64,000 bases of DNA from Eremophila alpestris peregrina (GCA_009792885.1 WMCF01000065.1:3415516-3479515); one strand, 5' to 3'; shown: positions 48,913-62,249, counted from the first letter of the stretch. The notes: generated by a model not told the origin, from the letters alone. Program-made: numbers and translations.

Positions 48913-50330
48913 TGTGCTGCCTGGAGCTGCCCCGTGCTGGAGAGCAGAGCTGAGCACATTCTGTGTCTGCTGCTCAGCAGCAAACATTCCCCAGCAAAGC
49001 AAAACCCAGCTCCTGCCCCTTCTTCCACCTAGAAACACCCTCCTGCAAGGAAGCAGCTCCAGCCTGGTTGCTCCTCTGCTCTTTGATCCCACTTTCAAGC
49101 CTGTTCTGGGTAAGATTCACATCTTCATCTTCAGCCAACAGGAAGGGAAACTGAGGCAGGCAGCAGGGATGTGATTTAAGTACAGACACTGGAGACCTGG
49201 GTGGGATCTTTTGTAAATGTGATATCCTGCCTCTCCTCCTCTTCCACCAGCCTTTCCATCAGCTCCCACCTGACTGGGAAACCTCTGTTCCCTCCCCAGA
49301 GCCCCAGTGCAGTAACACCAACCCCACCTCTGCCCAGGCCTGCTTCCCTGTGCCCTTCCTCTACTGCATTTCACTGCAAGCAGAAATCCCACCTGTCTGT
49401 CACACTTCTCCTTGCCTGTTCCCAAAGAGCAGCTCAGCCTTGAAAAGGGATTATGAAAAAAGAAGGGAAAAAATAAAAAGGGAAAGAGTCTCTGTCCTTG
49501 GGGATGCAAGGCTGAAATGCAGATTTGCCTCCATGGAATGTCCCAAGATTTTCTAGACCCTCCCCACAAAGGATGCTGGTGCCCACATGAATTTCCAGCC
49601 CCTTCTGCAGGCACAGAGTAGAAAACATGCTCTGTTTTGGTGACTGAGTCACTCCATGCTGCTAAACAATAATAATAAAAAAAGATAGTGGGGAGAAAAA
49701 AAAACAACAAACCAGCAAAAAATAGGATAAATAAAGGAGAAGCTGGCACAGGCAGAGCTCCCTGGACTGCTCTTCCCAGGGACCAGCCAGCAGCCAGAGC
49801 TGTGTGAGGTCTTTGCTGCACCTGCAGGCAGCGGGACTTGACAGATGCTCCTCGGAGTTACTGCTAGGAATTCACTCCCCTTCTTGCTTGTGGGCATTTT
49901 CTTTCCAAAAGGGCTTTTTTTTCCCTTTCTTCATCCTAATCTGTCACACTGGGACATGGAGTAGGTTCCTGAGTGTGCCTGAGAGTGTGAAGCAGCCGTG
50001 GGGCTGGGGCAGGAGATGGATGGCTGCAGCTGTGCAGCATCAAGCCAGATAATCACTGAGCTGCTTTCAGAGCACACTGCAGCCAGGGAGATCTTCCTGA
50101 GAGAAAATGCTACGTTGTGTAGGATTATAAGATCCCAGCCAAAATAAGGGATGAGACTCTATATTTAAAGGAAGCACATGGGAGGAAAAAAAAGTAAATT
50201 TTAAAAGTAGTATTTCTTAAACAAATCCTACACCTTCCCCTCCAACACACAATGTACAATTTTTGGGTCCCTTCACAGTGAGTCACAGATCAGACTGTAC
50301 TGTCACACACTGGGGGAGAGAAGAGAGGTG

Positions 50331-50760
50331 NNNNNNNNNNNNNNNNNNNNNNNNNNNNNNNNNNNNNNNNNNNNNNNNNNNNNNNNNNNNNNNNNNNNNN
50401 NNNNNNNNNNNNNNNNNNNNNNNNNNNNNNNNNNNNNNNNNNNNNNNNNNNNNNNNNNNNNNNNNNNNNNNNNNNNNNNNNNNNNNNNNNNNNNNNNNNN
50501 NNNNNNNNNNNNNNNNNNNNNNNNNNNNNNNNNNNNNNNNNNNNNNNNNNNNNNNNNNNNNNNNNNNNNNNNNNNNNNNNNNNNNNNNNNNNNNNNNNNN
50601 NNNNNNNNNNNNNNNNNNNNNNNNNNNNNNNNNNNNNNNNNNNNNNNNNNNNNNNNNNNNNNNNNNNNNNNNNNNNNNNNNNNNNNNNNNNNNNNNNNNN
50701 NNNNNNNNNNNNNNNNNNNNNNNNNNNNNNNNNNNNNNNNNNNNNNNNNNNNNNNNNNNN
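50331..50760. other. Assembly gap (430 N)
   Basis: Ns in an ASTN2 intron, 92 bp from the exon end at 50,853. The right flank (GGTGGGGATGG, GGTGGCAGGGATGGAGATGG) is G-rich and quasi-repetitive, so the gap probably hides a tandem repeat. Confidence 0.99.
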
Positions 50761-50852
50761 GGTGGGGATGGCACAGGAGGTGGCAGGGATGGAGATGGGG
50801 AAGGGGTTTCTCACTGAGGAGCCCTGGAGGGCACTGCCCAGAGGGGACTCAC

Positions 50853-51019
50853 CCACAGAACATGAAGATAGTGCTGGAGGAGGGGTCGTGGGGCAGGGGC
50901 AGGGTCTGCTGCAGGCACAGCTGCTCGCAGCCGCCGTTGAAGCCGTCGGAGCAGTCGATCCCTTTGGAGTAGTCATAGCAGCCAGTGCCATCCTTCATGG
51001 GCCTCAGCTCCTCGGGGCA
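50853..51019 (-). CDS. ASTN2: Astrotactin-2 exon, EGF-like domain
   Basis: A 167-bp exon, phase 0 in and phase 2 out. The acceptor is TGTCTCTGCAG, with AG at 51,020-51,021, and the donor is GTGAGT from 50,852. It begins CPEELRPMKDGTGCYDYSKG, continues IDCSDGFNGGCEQLCLQQ and ends SSSTIFMFC plus two bases of a Gly codon. The cysteine spacing is that of an EGF-like module preceding the MACPF domain. It is the most 5' ASTN2 exon I can identify. The exon before it was not recognised in 51-64 kb. Confidence 0.96.
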
Positions 51020-51124
51020 CTGCAGAGACAGGACACACACAGAGGTCACCTGTGTGTCCTCCCCCGCCCTGGAGCCCCTGGCAGTGGCCTCCCAGCACAC
51101 AGCCTGTCCCAGAGCCAGCGCTGC

Positions 51125-51400
51125 TGTGTCACTGCTGGATTACAGAGCTACACAGAGTCCAGCCTTCTCAGAAGGCATATGTCCAAGGTTCATTCAGAAA
51201 GCACACCTTTTATAGACAGTTTCAGTACAGCTGGACATGACTGGTCCTTTAATTCACCCCTCACTATCATTGGCTAATTAGAAGCAACATACCTTTGTAA
51301 GCATCTTGCAATCAACAAGTTCTAAATGCCAGGTACAAGGGTTTGTTTATAATTCTTTTAGACCAGTGCCTGGGAAAGTTATCTAACTTTCTTTTTCACA
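51125..51400 (-). mobile_element. LTR-like block upstream of ASTN2 exon
   Basis: Read on the minus strand it starts TGTGAAAAAGAAAG and has a CCAAT box (GCCAATGATAG). A good TATA box TCTATAAAAGG (plus 51,206-51,216) follows, and the block ends ...GTGACACA. This is a compact TG...CA LTR layout of about 276 bp. No AATAAA and no clear target duplication were seen. The family is not identified. Confidence 0.5.
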
Positions 51401-52510
51401 GGCCTTGCTGCTGTTTAATGCTTGGAGATTTCCCTCTGACCAGGCTGTCAGCATCCACACTGCTGAACTCCTTTTCCATCTGAAGGAGATGAGTGATGGA
51501 TGGGGCAGCCCTGCATCACCTCTCACAGCCCTTGGGAAAGGGGTGAGGGCCATGGGGCAAGGATTTGGTCTGCTGCCAATGCCTCCCCCCTCATCCTCCC
51601 TCTGGAAGAGGGTGAAATCCTTGGGGCAGCAAAACCACACAGAAATAAAGCCCCAAACCAGCCAGTGTGGGGCAAAACGTGACAACCCTCTGTGTTTGCT
51701 TCCTGTTCCTCCAAAGTGAGCAAAAATCCAGTGCAACCCAGAAATAAACACCTCAGCACCTGGGACCAACCCAGAGAACCATCTCAGTGTTTGGGAATGA
51801 CCCAGAAATCCATCCCAACCCATGCCAGGCAGGTCAGCAAGCATGGCCTTGGAATCATGTCCAAAAGGATCTTGATGCCTGCAGTGCCAGGACCAGCCCA
51901 TGGCAGGAGCAGGACTGGGGGCAGCCCAGGCTCATCAGTTTTCCACAGCTGAAGGAACCATGGCTCTCTTTTCTCATTCCAGTTCCCCAGCTTGTTTCCC
52001 TTGCCCCAAAAGATAAAAGCCAGCAGGCAGCAAATGCCATCGATAAATTGTCACCCAGATTAAAGCACACTTCCACTTTTGTCATTTATCCCTTTTCACC
52101 AAACAGACACGCACACAAACAACAACAGAAAGGCCAGTCCTTGAAAAAAGAAATAAATCTTGTCTGGGAGCAGCTCCCAATTAAAAATGCATTATGGAAT
52201 TTCTTGAAGATGAGTTTGGCTGGAGACGGCCCAGGTAGTGATGAAGGCAGGTTACAAATGGCCTCTGTCAAGCAGAAGAAAGGTTATAAAACCACTATAG
52301 TTCGTGCTTAAAAAAGAAAATCAATTTTCCATGTGAGCAAAACGCAGTACATATTAATAAAAGTTCAGGAGACCCTGGGCCTTGCTCACACTGACACCAG
52401 CAGGGTCCTGATGGGAGATGGGCTGCTGAGCCTCGCTCACTCTTGGCTACTTAAGAAGCAAACAGGGACAGCAGAAAGGGGCTTTAGGGGCTCCTTGCCC
52501 ACCCTGAGCC
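51401..52510 (-). other. ASTN2: ASTN2 upstream intron, no gene recognised
   Basis: Unique sequence. No ASTN2 exon is seen on the minus strand. Confidence 0.5.
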
Positions 52511-52850
52511 ATCACAGAATCCTACAATGTTTAGGTTGGAAGAGACCTCTCAAGATCATCCAGTCCCACCCCTGCCATGGCAGGGACACCTCCCACTGTC
52601 CCAGACTGCTCCAAGCCCCAGTGTCCAACCTGGCCTTGGGCACTGCCAGGGATCCAGGGGCAGCCACAGCTGCTCTGGGCACCCTGTGCCAGGGCCTCAC
52701 TGCCCTCACAGGGAAGGATTTCATCCTAACATCTAATCTAAACCTCCCTGTCTTCAGTTTAAAGCCATCACTTGTCCTACCCTGCTGTAAGGTTCATCCC
52801 CATCTTTCTCTCCACCTCGTAGAAACCCTGTGCCACTTCCCACAGCAGCA
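52511..52850 (-). mobile_element. CR1 LINE fragment
   Basis: A minus-orientation CR1 with a well-kept 3' end (CACAGAATCCTACAATG, then 'ttaggttggaagagacctct'). 'ccctgtgccagggcctcac' and 'catcctaacatctaatctaa' follow. It lies inside a 452-codon plus-strand chance frame. Confidence 0.92.
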
Positions 52851-54116
52851 GCATAAGAACTGTTTCTGCCCTGCCTGCAGCAGCTGGGCTGTGCTGATCT
52901 GTGTGCCAGCTGTCCCTCAGATCCCTCCCTGCCTCCTGTGCCCTCAGCTCTGCAGTTTGCAAACATCAGCCCCACCCTTGGGGACACCGGGTGAGGCGAG
53001 AAGGGAAGGCACAAGGCTGTTCCATCCAAAGGATCCTGGCAGCAAAGGGCTCTGGAATAGGATGCTGTCCATCCTTGCAGAGCAGGCAGGATCCCAGAGA
53101 CTCAGCTCTGGAATTAGCAGCAGGAAGCAGCAGAAGACTTGGGAGCAGGAAGCTTTCCAGATGCACACCCAGAATAATGAAGGAGGAGAGGACACTGAGA
53201 ACAATCTGTGCTTTTGCACTGCCCCAGAGCTGCCTGGGAAGCAGCACCAGGATGTGTTTGTGGATCTGCAGATAGTTCTTATATCCTGTACTCTCCTCCT
53301 GGTCTGCCAGCCCTGCTGCAAGAGCAGAGCTGTGCAAACTGGCAGAGAGGATCTCCCTGGAGCACACGGGGAGCTCTGGCTGCACACAGCATCTCTGCTT
53401 CACAGCACTGCCTCTGCTGCTCTCCCTACATCCACAGGGATGGGGGGCCAGGGCTCTGCTCAAGCTCCCTCTGGAGATGCTGAGGGATCTTCCAGGGTGC
53501 AGAAGGCAACTGGATGGGACTGTGAGGCAGCAGGAGCTGCAGGACCACCGCCAGAGGATCATTCACGGCTTTCTGGCGCTGTCACTTGGACTTCTTGCCT
53601 TGGCACAGATCCACGTGCTGAGATCAGCACCTTCTCCAGCTCCACAGAGGAAGAAGATGGTTCTTTCCCCATGACTGGGTTAGTGGGTTAGCAAAGCCCT
53701 CCCTCCCTTCGTCCTACTCTGCTTGAGGCCACCCTTGGGATATTCCTCCAGTTTTGGCTCTTAACCACCATGAAACGTGTTTCCTTTCAGCTCATAATTA
53801 TGCATCCTAATACTCATTAATTACAGCAGGCAAATAGCTCAGCACAGCATTTGCAAAAGAAAGTGCTCCTGTCTCTCCACATCCAGCCCTGCTCGGAGCA
53901 GAGCTGGCTCTCCAGTCAGCTGCTGTGCTGCAGCACTGAGCTCTCCAGGGACAGGAAGCTTTGGGAGCTGATGTGAAAACACAGCATGTGTCCCTGCTCA
54001 GGAGAGCCAGGGGAATCAGCAAACCTGGCAATTAGTCCTGGCCAGGCAATGCCAGCCTCTTCATGGAGGGTTCAGCAGGGATGAATAGGTGGATGAAGCA
54101 ATTACTGAGCACAGTA

Positions 54117-54300
54117 AATCACAGAATGATTTGGGTTGGAGGGGACCTTAAAAATGAGCTCAACTCCCCTGCCATGGGCAGAGATGCCTCCCACTATCCC
54201 AGGTTGCTCCAAGCCCAGTCCAACCTGGCCTTGGATACTTCCTGGGGCAGCCACAGCTGCTCTGGGCTTATAAATCTTTGTAACACACTTCTCTGCCCCT
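54117..54300 (-). mobile_element. CR1 LINE fragment
   Basis: A minus-orientation CR1: 'cacagaatgatttgggttgg', 'cccctgccatgggcagagat', 'gtccaacctggccttggat'. Confidence 0.9.
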
Positions 54301-56629
54301 GGAGCAGAGGATTTCCCATTGGGATGTCCCACCAGTAGATCAGAGTGGGGGAAAACTGAAGCCCATTTGAGTTCTTGCCCACAGGAGTCAGAAATGACCA
54401 TGGAAAAAGCCACTTTGTGCTAATCCTGACTCCCTGATGGGTCAGCTCGAGCTCCCTCAATAGGGTTGGAAAGCCTGCAGTCACCCTGTGTTCTCTGTGC
54501 TTTTATAAAGGAGCTGTTCTTTCATAAAAGATCTGTTCTTGCTGACATTGATTTGCCTGGCTTGGGCAGCAGAGAACCAATAATTACGGTGAGTTTTAAT
54601 CAATGCCCCATCAATTTAGGTGCAGTCCAATTTGCAATCTGCCTTGGCAGTGACACAGGACGGGGGGCTCTGTTGGAAAATGATTACAAAATCAATGAGC
54701 AGCTCGGTCAATAGCCCTGTCTGGGTGGCACATCCCACCCTGGTGGGAGGAAAGCTGTGCCCCAGCAGGTCCTGGTCAAACACCTCTGCACACCCCTCAT
54801 CCACACGTGGCATGGATTTATTTAGCCATGGGAGCAAAGAGATCCCACACAGCCACTCAGCTGTTCAAAAGAAAAAGCTGTTTGTGGTTTGCCACGTTAG
54901 ACTCATACTGCATGCATTCCCCTCCAATTCCCAGCCCATCCTTTATCCATGGATATGACCAGGAAATAAAGCTCAGAGCTTGGGAAAAAGGGGCTGGTGC
55001 CTAACCCCTGCTATGGAGAAGAAAAGGAGATGTAGGGGGAGACTCCAGCTCATGGTCTGCTGAAAATCCAAGGAGAAGCTGTTACGATACAAATATAATT
55101 CCATGGTCTTGCAAATCCACTCCATCCATGCAGAAGTGAACTGATTTCTCTGTGCCGACAGACAACCCTGAAAATCGCCCTTGGCATTAGGAAAGAGAAC
55201 TTTCTTTTCTTGTTGTGTGTTAGCACTGATAACACAGCCCTGAAGGCTAAACACGACCCTCAGCTCCACTGCTCTGACCCTGCTGCTGCCAAGGGGTCTG
55301 AGGAGAAGGAGCCACCAGCAGCTCCACATGGTTTGGCTGATGGCACAGTTGGACACCAGCCCATCCCCTCCCATCCCACAGCTCCCTGTTCCTGTGATTG
55401 CAGTCAGCAAGTGCATTTTGAGCACAGGGGATGGATGTGCTGAATAGGAAGTGCTATTTTTATCAGTTGTTTTGTGAAGCAGGCTTTTTTTCGCTTTTAA
55501 ATGACATCTCCAAGGTGACGTGGAGTGGCAGATTTGGCAGGGCCTGCTGCCACAGGCCCACAGCCACCCCTGGGAGTGCACCAGCCCCAATGGCACACAG
55601 GGGCTGTGGTTTGGAACAGAACAGGATTTCTGTGCCCATTGCTGTCACCCAGCACAGCTCCACGTGGCACTGTGTGCCTCCTGCCACCAGCACTGGGCAC
55701 AGCTCCTCTGCCCACCAGCACCAGCAGCATCCCACAGCAGATCCTGCATCCCAAACCAACCCCAGCACGGCCAGAGCAAACCCAGTGGGAGGAGGATCAC
55801 CTTCAGTGGGGAAGGAACACAAGCACACAAGAGAACCTGGGTGAGATTATGCCTTAGGAAAATAAATACCTGGACAAGTCCCTGCTCATGTAAAGTGAAA
55901 AAGGAGCCTTTGCTCACCTCCTCGTTTGCAAAGCTCATTAGCAGCGAGATGGGCGAGGGGTCAGTGGAAGGCAAATCATTACTGACACAGATCCCCCAGA
56001 TGGGAGCACATCCACTCTGCCTGCCAGAGCTGCTCAGCTCAGCTCCTCTTCTCCATTATTAAGTTAAAAAAAACCCCCAGAATACTTAATAAAGTGTTTC
56101 TGTAGAGGGTAAACTGTCTTTTTTGTTATTCCACTCTGTTTTCTCAACAACAGCAGCAGCCTTCTAGCCAGAGATTTCTGTGTCAGGTGCTGGAGGTGAT
56201 GTGATGCTCTGGGTACAGATGAGTCTGAATCCCCCCAGCTCCTAAAACCACAGAGGGAAGCTGCCACCAAACCCCACTCCCAGAGCTGCTCCAGGTACCA
56301 TTCTCCTGCCTGGATGCCTCCAGAAGTGAGGCCCAGGACGCCAAGCTGCATCCCCAGCACTGCTGGCCTGAGGCAGCACAATCAGCTGGGGGCTCAGAGG
56401 CACAGAGGAACAATTCCAAAGGCTCTAATGACCCCCCTTTGTGCCCAGGCATCCTCACTCCTCACCGAGGAACCTCCTCAGCGTGAGGCAAAAACATTAA
56501 TCCGAGGCACTGCTGAGGTACAAGCAAGTGCCAGCATTTTAATGAGCTCCTGTCCATGCACTGGCATGCATTTATTTGCTTGTTGGAGCTCAGAAATGAT
56601 ACAAATGCAGTAAACCCCTCTGTCTCCAC

Positions 56630-56657
56630 ATATCTATATATATATATTTATATATTT
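56630..56657 (+). repeat. (TA)n-rich microsatellite
   Basis: An interrupted TATATA run. Confidence 0.95.
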
Positions 56658-59600
56658 GGACAATTCTAGCTCATTCTGCCTTCATTTTCTTGACCCAGGA
56701 GGGCCCTGGTGAGCAAAGCTCCTCAGCAGCAGCAGGACAGAGCCTGGCTGTAATGCAGCTCAGTCTCTGTGTGTGAGATTTATCCCTCCTCTCCCAGTAT
56801 TTTGACAAAACAGGGCCAAAATGCTGGTTGCTAAAGGGCTCTGCAGAGCCTCCTCAGGGCAGGGATGTCCTCTCCAACTCCAGCTGTGGCAGAGCCCTTC
56901 CTGACACCCCACTGAGGGGGGGAACATCCTTCCCAGAGGGGAACATTACAACTGTTTTCTGAAATAACAGTCATTATCTTCCCACTCCTTCCCCCCTCCC
57001 TCCTATTCCCCTGCTTCCTTTTCCCTTTAAAGATCATCAATCATTATTTTAGCCTTAGAAAATCAAACCCATCTGTCTTGCAGGCTCCTGAGAACATGCT
57101 GCTTGTGCTTCTCCTGGTCCCTCAGTGGGAGTGGGATGGGGGATCCATGGGGGAGGTGGAAGCCCTGGGAGATGAGGCAGCATCTCCTCACCTCTGGCCT
57201 CCACTCCAGTGAACCCCCTCAGGCAAGTCCCTCTGTGTGTCTGCACCCCAGTTCCAAGAGGGTTTGTTCCAAGCAGCTGCTGGGATGCCTTGCACACACT
57301 AAGGAAATCTGCTTCCCTCCCAGAAGCCACCAAGGGCCCATTTTGGGGTGTGCTGGCATCTCCTGCCTCTCAGGGCATTTTCAGTCACAGCAGAAGCTGG
57401 CACCTCCCAAAACCTTCAGGAAAACAGAAATTCAACCCCTGCCCCACCTGACTCACCCATCAGGGTGCAGCCCAGCACCACACACCAGATCCTGTATCCC
57501 AAACCAGTCCCAAAGCCCCAAGCCAGCTGTGACCACAGCACACAAAGCATCCCAGTCTGGTGAGGAGCAGAGGGGAGCTGGCCAAGCCCTCAAGGAACCC
57601 TGCTGAAAAAGCCACTGCTGGATTTAACAGGGCTTTTATCATCCAAACCCTGTGCAGGCAGAGATCTCCAGCTCACCTTGGTGCTTCCTGAGCTACTCCA
57701 CTTGTTTTTAAACCAGCTGTCCCTTGCCCACAAGGTGCAAACCCCCTGAGAAAGCAAAGGCAGGTGGGTTTTGCTCCCACCCACCACCAACTCCGACCCC
57801 AACAGCCTTTGCCAACCTTTCCTCCTCCCCAAATCCCATTTTCATCACAGGTATATACCTGGATTAATGAGGTGACATCCAAACCCACAGGTTCCTTAGA
57901 GGGGAACTTGCTGTTGAGCTCAGGGGGTTTCTGCTCCCAACCACAATGTGCAAAAGGAGTCAGCTCCTGCTCCAGGGAGACTTTAAAGGGATTAGGAGAG
58001 GCTGGTTTCCTCATCTCCCTCCCTGGTGTGTGCATCTCTGCCATAATTAGCTAGGTGCCTCTCAAGGCAGGGATGGGTAAGTTTTTATTTTTCAATGAAC
58101 AATTGTCTGTCAGAAAAAATGCAGATTTGATGAAGCTTAAGTGCTTTGTGGGATTCCATCAATTACATCTCAAAACTCATTGGGAAATTAGGAAAGCATT
58201 TAATTTTGACAAGGTTGAAATGTTTTGGTTTCCATCACCTAATTTTGTTTTTATTTCAGGCTGTACATTGGGATAAAGCAATATAAAACAAAGCTCCAGA
58301 TGATAATGGTGGAATTAAACATTCCCCTCTCCTTTATAGAAAGGAAATGTTTTGAACCAAAGTATTTTGGAATTTTCACATTTGTGAGGCATATCTGCAC
58401 AGCATTTTAGGTTTGGGCTGGAACTCCCAAACCCCATTTCTCCCCAGGAAAATAGGTTCCCAGGAACACCCACATAATTCCAAAGCATCTCTCCATGGTC
58501 CCTAAGCCACCCCTGGCTGATTTGTGTTGGAAGGAGGAGACAAAAGCAGCAGCCACTGCCCTGCTCCTTCATTTCTAATCCCATTTCTCTCCAAAACTGT
58601 TCCACTCCTAAATTAAGCCATTTCCCTGCCACAGTCTGCAGCAGTGAGGAACAGCCCATCATCATTCTGAGCTGGGAGAGAGCAAGGGGAGGATTAGCCC
58701 CAAACAAGCTGTGCTAGGGCTTCTCTGCCTGTGTGGACCATGCCAAATTCCTCCTCCTTCTGTGTCTAAAGAGGCTGGGACCAACACCACAGCAGAGTCA
58801 CCACAGGCCACAGCTCCATTAAGTGGATGATCTCCCTCCTGCATCCTGCTGAGCCAAATTCCCCCCTTAGTGATGGGCTGACCCCTCCATCGCAGGGAGG
58901 AACAGCTCAGATCATCCTTGTGGGCAAACTGCACTTTTTTCTTGCTCAGAGTAGAAATAAATCCCTGCCAGAGGCACCTGAGCCTGTGAGAGGAGAGCCA
59001 GTGAAGATGAGAAGGATTTCAACAGCAGCACCCAGAGCCCAGGCTGGGCAAGGCTCTCCCAGCTCTTGCCAACACCTCTCCCAAGGTGGGGTGGCTCCTG
59101 GAGCACAGCCCTGCTTCAGCCCTTCCACACCCACCTGCAGCATCCTGGGCTCCTGCAGCACCCTGGGGTGACTTAAAGAACATCTGCAGGCACACAGGTG
59201 CTGCAGAACCACCACACCACCCCCTACTGCAGTCAGGCCCCTCACACCTTAAACATTCTAATTCTGATCATTCCTGGCCCAGGACCCCGAGCTGCCTTCC
59301 TCACCCCCAGAGAGGCAGCTCATGTCCTTCTGCTGCTCCAGGTGACCCTCAGAGTGAGGAGACCCCATCCTGGGGGGCACCACGGGGCTCAGACACCTGC
59401 ACCTGCTGCTGCCTCCTCCTGCAGGGATGCTGAGGGTGCCCAACATGCACTGGAAGAGAACAGGGCACCTCCCTGCACAGCTCATGTGCTAAGAGCAAAG
59501 CTCCCATTCCTTTGGGAGAAAAAAACCCCAAAAAACCTCTTCCTTTCAACGAGGCTGCAATCCTGCCTTTCTGGACTCCAAAATGCACCTGGGCACAGCA

Positions 59601-60238
59601 CAGTACATGAAGCAACCCCCCCTTCTCAGGTGGGTGAGAGGACTGGCACCAGGGAGTGAAGCCAATCTGAGAGACAGCTGGGGAAACCTGAATTTCAGCC
59701 ATGATGCAGGTGTTTCCTCCAGTCTCTCATGGCCAATTCACAAGTTTTCATCTCAAATTATAAATCACCAACACAGGAGGGTTAAGCATTTTCCCTCCTT
59801 CAGCATCCTCCCTCCAGGCTGTGCAGCTACCAGTAGCAAAGATCAGTAATATTTCCTTTATAGGATATAGTCTGAATTATTCCTCTAGAACACATTCCCT
59901 GGTTTGCTGTGATCCCTGCAAGATGGTACAAAACACACACTGGACTCAACGTGCAGAGTCACCAGATCCAGAGAAATTCACTGGGATTTTGTTTTCTTGG
60001 GAAATTCCCCCAGCTTGACCAGATCCACCAGCAGTTCTGGAGTGCAACAAGAAAAAGCAGCATGGAAGGAGGTTTTCTAGAGCTTGGGGGATGTTTGGTT
60101 GTGTCAGGGCTCAAACACAAGGCTCCCATTAGCAATGCCAAGGTCTTGGCAAGGTTGCAGCTGGTAATTCCTAAAATCACCTGAGTAAAAAAAGGCCTCC
60201 GATAAGAAAAGAACTGCAGAAACCCTTTATGCACTCAT

Positions 60239-60253
60239 GCCATCTACTGGGGG
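60239..60253 (-). promoter_or_regulatory. CTCF-like motif
   Basis: The minus strand reads CCAGTAGATGGC, a full match to the core CCASYAGRKGGC, preceded by CCC. Motif by eye only. Confidence 0.45.
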
Positions 60254-62249
60254 CACATAAAACTAACAGAAAACCAGGAGATGAGGGGGAAAAAGGGATC
60301 CCATGGGAAGTGGGGGATGGCAGGTGGGGAGCTGCCACCCCTGTGAGTGGAAACCCTGCTGGAGAGGCTTCAGGGTCTTCAGGTGACACCTAAAAAATAG
60401 AATTTGAACTGAACAAAGCAGCACCCTCTTTCCATCATCAGCCAGCCTCCAGCACGAGCTGTGAGCAATCTGCCCTTGACTTTTTAACCCAAACCTTTTC
60501 AGGCCAAGCAATTAGGTAATGGCAGAGCCCACACCACTAAAAACCTGATAAATGCATCCCAGTCCCCACAGAATTACTGGAAACTGTATTAAGGGCATGA
60601 AGGAACTGGTAACAGATGATGGTTATATATAAAAGGAATAAGAAATCTTTGAGATTTGTGCTGCTCCCTGGTTGAGCTGCTCGGCTCCAGCTCTGTGGTG
60701 TGTTAATTGCTTACAAGGCTGCATGTATATTTTATGCTCAGTACCTGCCTGGAACATTTGTTGGATTTAGCCTTGATTGATGAACCACTGATTATATACT
60801 TCTGTGGTCCTCAGCAAATTAATAAACTGTTGACTGGTAGAGATTAACAACATGTCATGATTTGTGAATCTGTGTCCAGAGTGAAGCTGGAGCAAACCTA
60901 GTGCTAAAATTAGTAGGCAAATGCTCCCTGAACTCTATAAAAAGGGGATAGCTTAATTAAATTACATCCCGATATTGCCCACAGCACTTACCAAATTGGC
61001 AAATTGAGTTCACAGCAGTTCAGCTTCAAAACTCACTGACATCCCTGAAAATCTGCAGCACATGACCCCATCCCTCCTTGCACTGCAAGCCCAGCTCACA
61101 CTCAGCAGGCTCCAGGGGCAGGAGTGGGATGAGGAGAAGCAGCACAGGGATGGGCAAAGAAAGTACCAGAATGTGTCAAACCGAGCCTGTGGTGTGTAGG
61201 ATGGGGTTCCTGTGGCCCCTGAGTGTCACCTCTCAGCCACAGCTCTCAGGGAGGGGATGCACTTCAGGAGAATGCTGCTGCTGCCTCTCCCTTCTCCCCT
61301 CACTGCACATGGCCCATTCTCTTTGCACACAGCCTCAGCCAGGCATTGCAGAAGCTGGGGGGTATTTCCCTCCAGTGACACAGTTTTCCTTTTCTGCCTC
61401 TCCACATGCCAGCACCAGGTCTGTAATTTATTGACGGTTTCTATCTTAATATATCCTGACTTTAAAAAGAGGCATCACTTCCCAGAGACATGAGGTGATC
61501 AGAGCCCTGATTGCTTCTGACAGTGCCTGGGCAAGCACTGTTGGCATTCAGAGCAAAATAATACCCGAAAAAGGGGGGGAAACACCCCAAAATACTAGAA
61601 AGGCTGGTCTAGAAATACTAGAAAGGCAGTTGCTCCCTGGAAAGGGGGACAAAGAAAAAAAATGGCAATGGGAAAAGAAAGGAGGAAGGGGAGAGGAGCA
61701 GCAAGGGGGAGATGGCACCAGGCATTGCTGGTGACACATCAGACTGTCGTGCTAAATGGCCTTAACAAGCAACCTGAGAAGGGCATAATGAAAACGCCTC
61801 CCCCCCGGGACAGCACGGATCCAGGCTGACCTTTCCCAGCTGCCGTGTACAAACATCTTCAATAAATAAAGAGACACTTACCTCCTGTCTCTGCTGAGAC
61901 ACGGAGGGATGTGGTGGGGAGGCCCTGCCTGCTGTGAGGTGAGGGGATTCAGGGGTTTAGGAGCAGTGGGTGTGTGGTTGAGGGGCTGGTGGAGTGGGTG
62001 ACAGCACTGGACCCCCTCAGGGGTCACCACGGCTTCCTGGCAGGCAGGGGGGTTCAAAAACAGACACAGAGGGATGCTCCAGCCTTGCCCCACTTCCCAA
62101 AGCTCTGTCCTGCACATCATTCTGGATTCACACAGGCTCCTCACGCAGGGAAGGGATGACTTTGATGTCAAGGTGAGATGGGTTAGAGCTGGGGGAGGAG
62201 CTGAGCTCTGCTGCTCCCACCTGGAAGCACAGCAACCTCCATGGAACTG

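Larger units (their letters stand above)
48593..50852 (-). other. ASTN2: ASTN2 intron with CR1 and gap
   Basis: A 2.3-kb intron containing a CR1 end at 48,785-48,912 and the second gap. AT-rich sequence lies near 49,440-49,740 and 50,100-50,260. No gene is recognised. Confidence 0.8.
54301..62249 (-). other. ASTN2: ASTN2 upstream intron, no exon recognised
   Basis: About 8 kb of intron-like sequence. It contains an AT microsatellite at 56,630-56,657, a purine-rich patch at 61,640-61,715 and a CTCF-like motif at 60,239. AT-rich, repeat-free stretches occur at 58,040-58,380 and 60,540-60,990. A short 5' ASTN2 exon could be missed here by eye. Confidence 0.5.

Noticed and set aside
52333..53691. 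452-codon plus-strand open frame
   Set aside because: It runs antisense through a CR1 copy and GC-rich intron, with no domain and no promoter. It is a chance frame.
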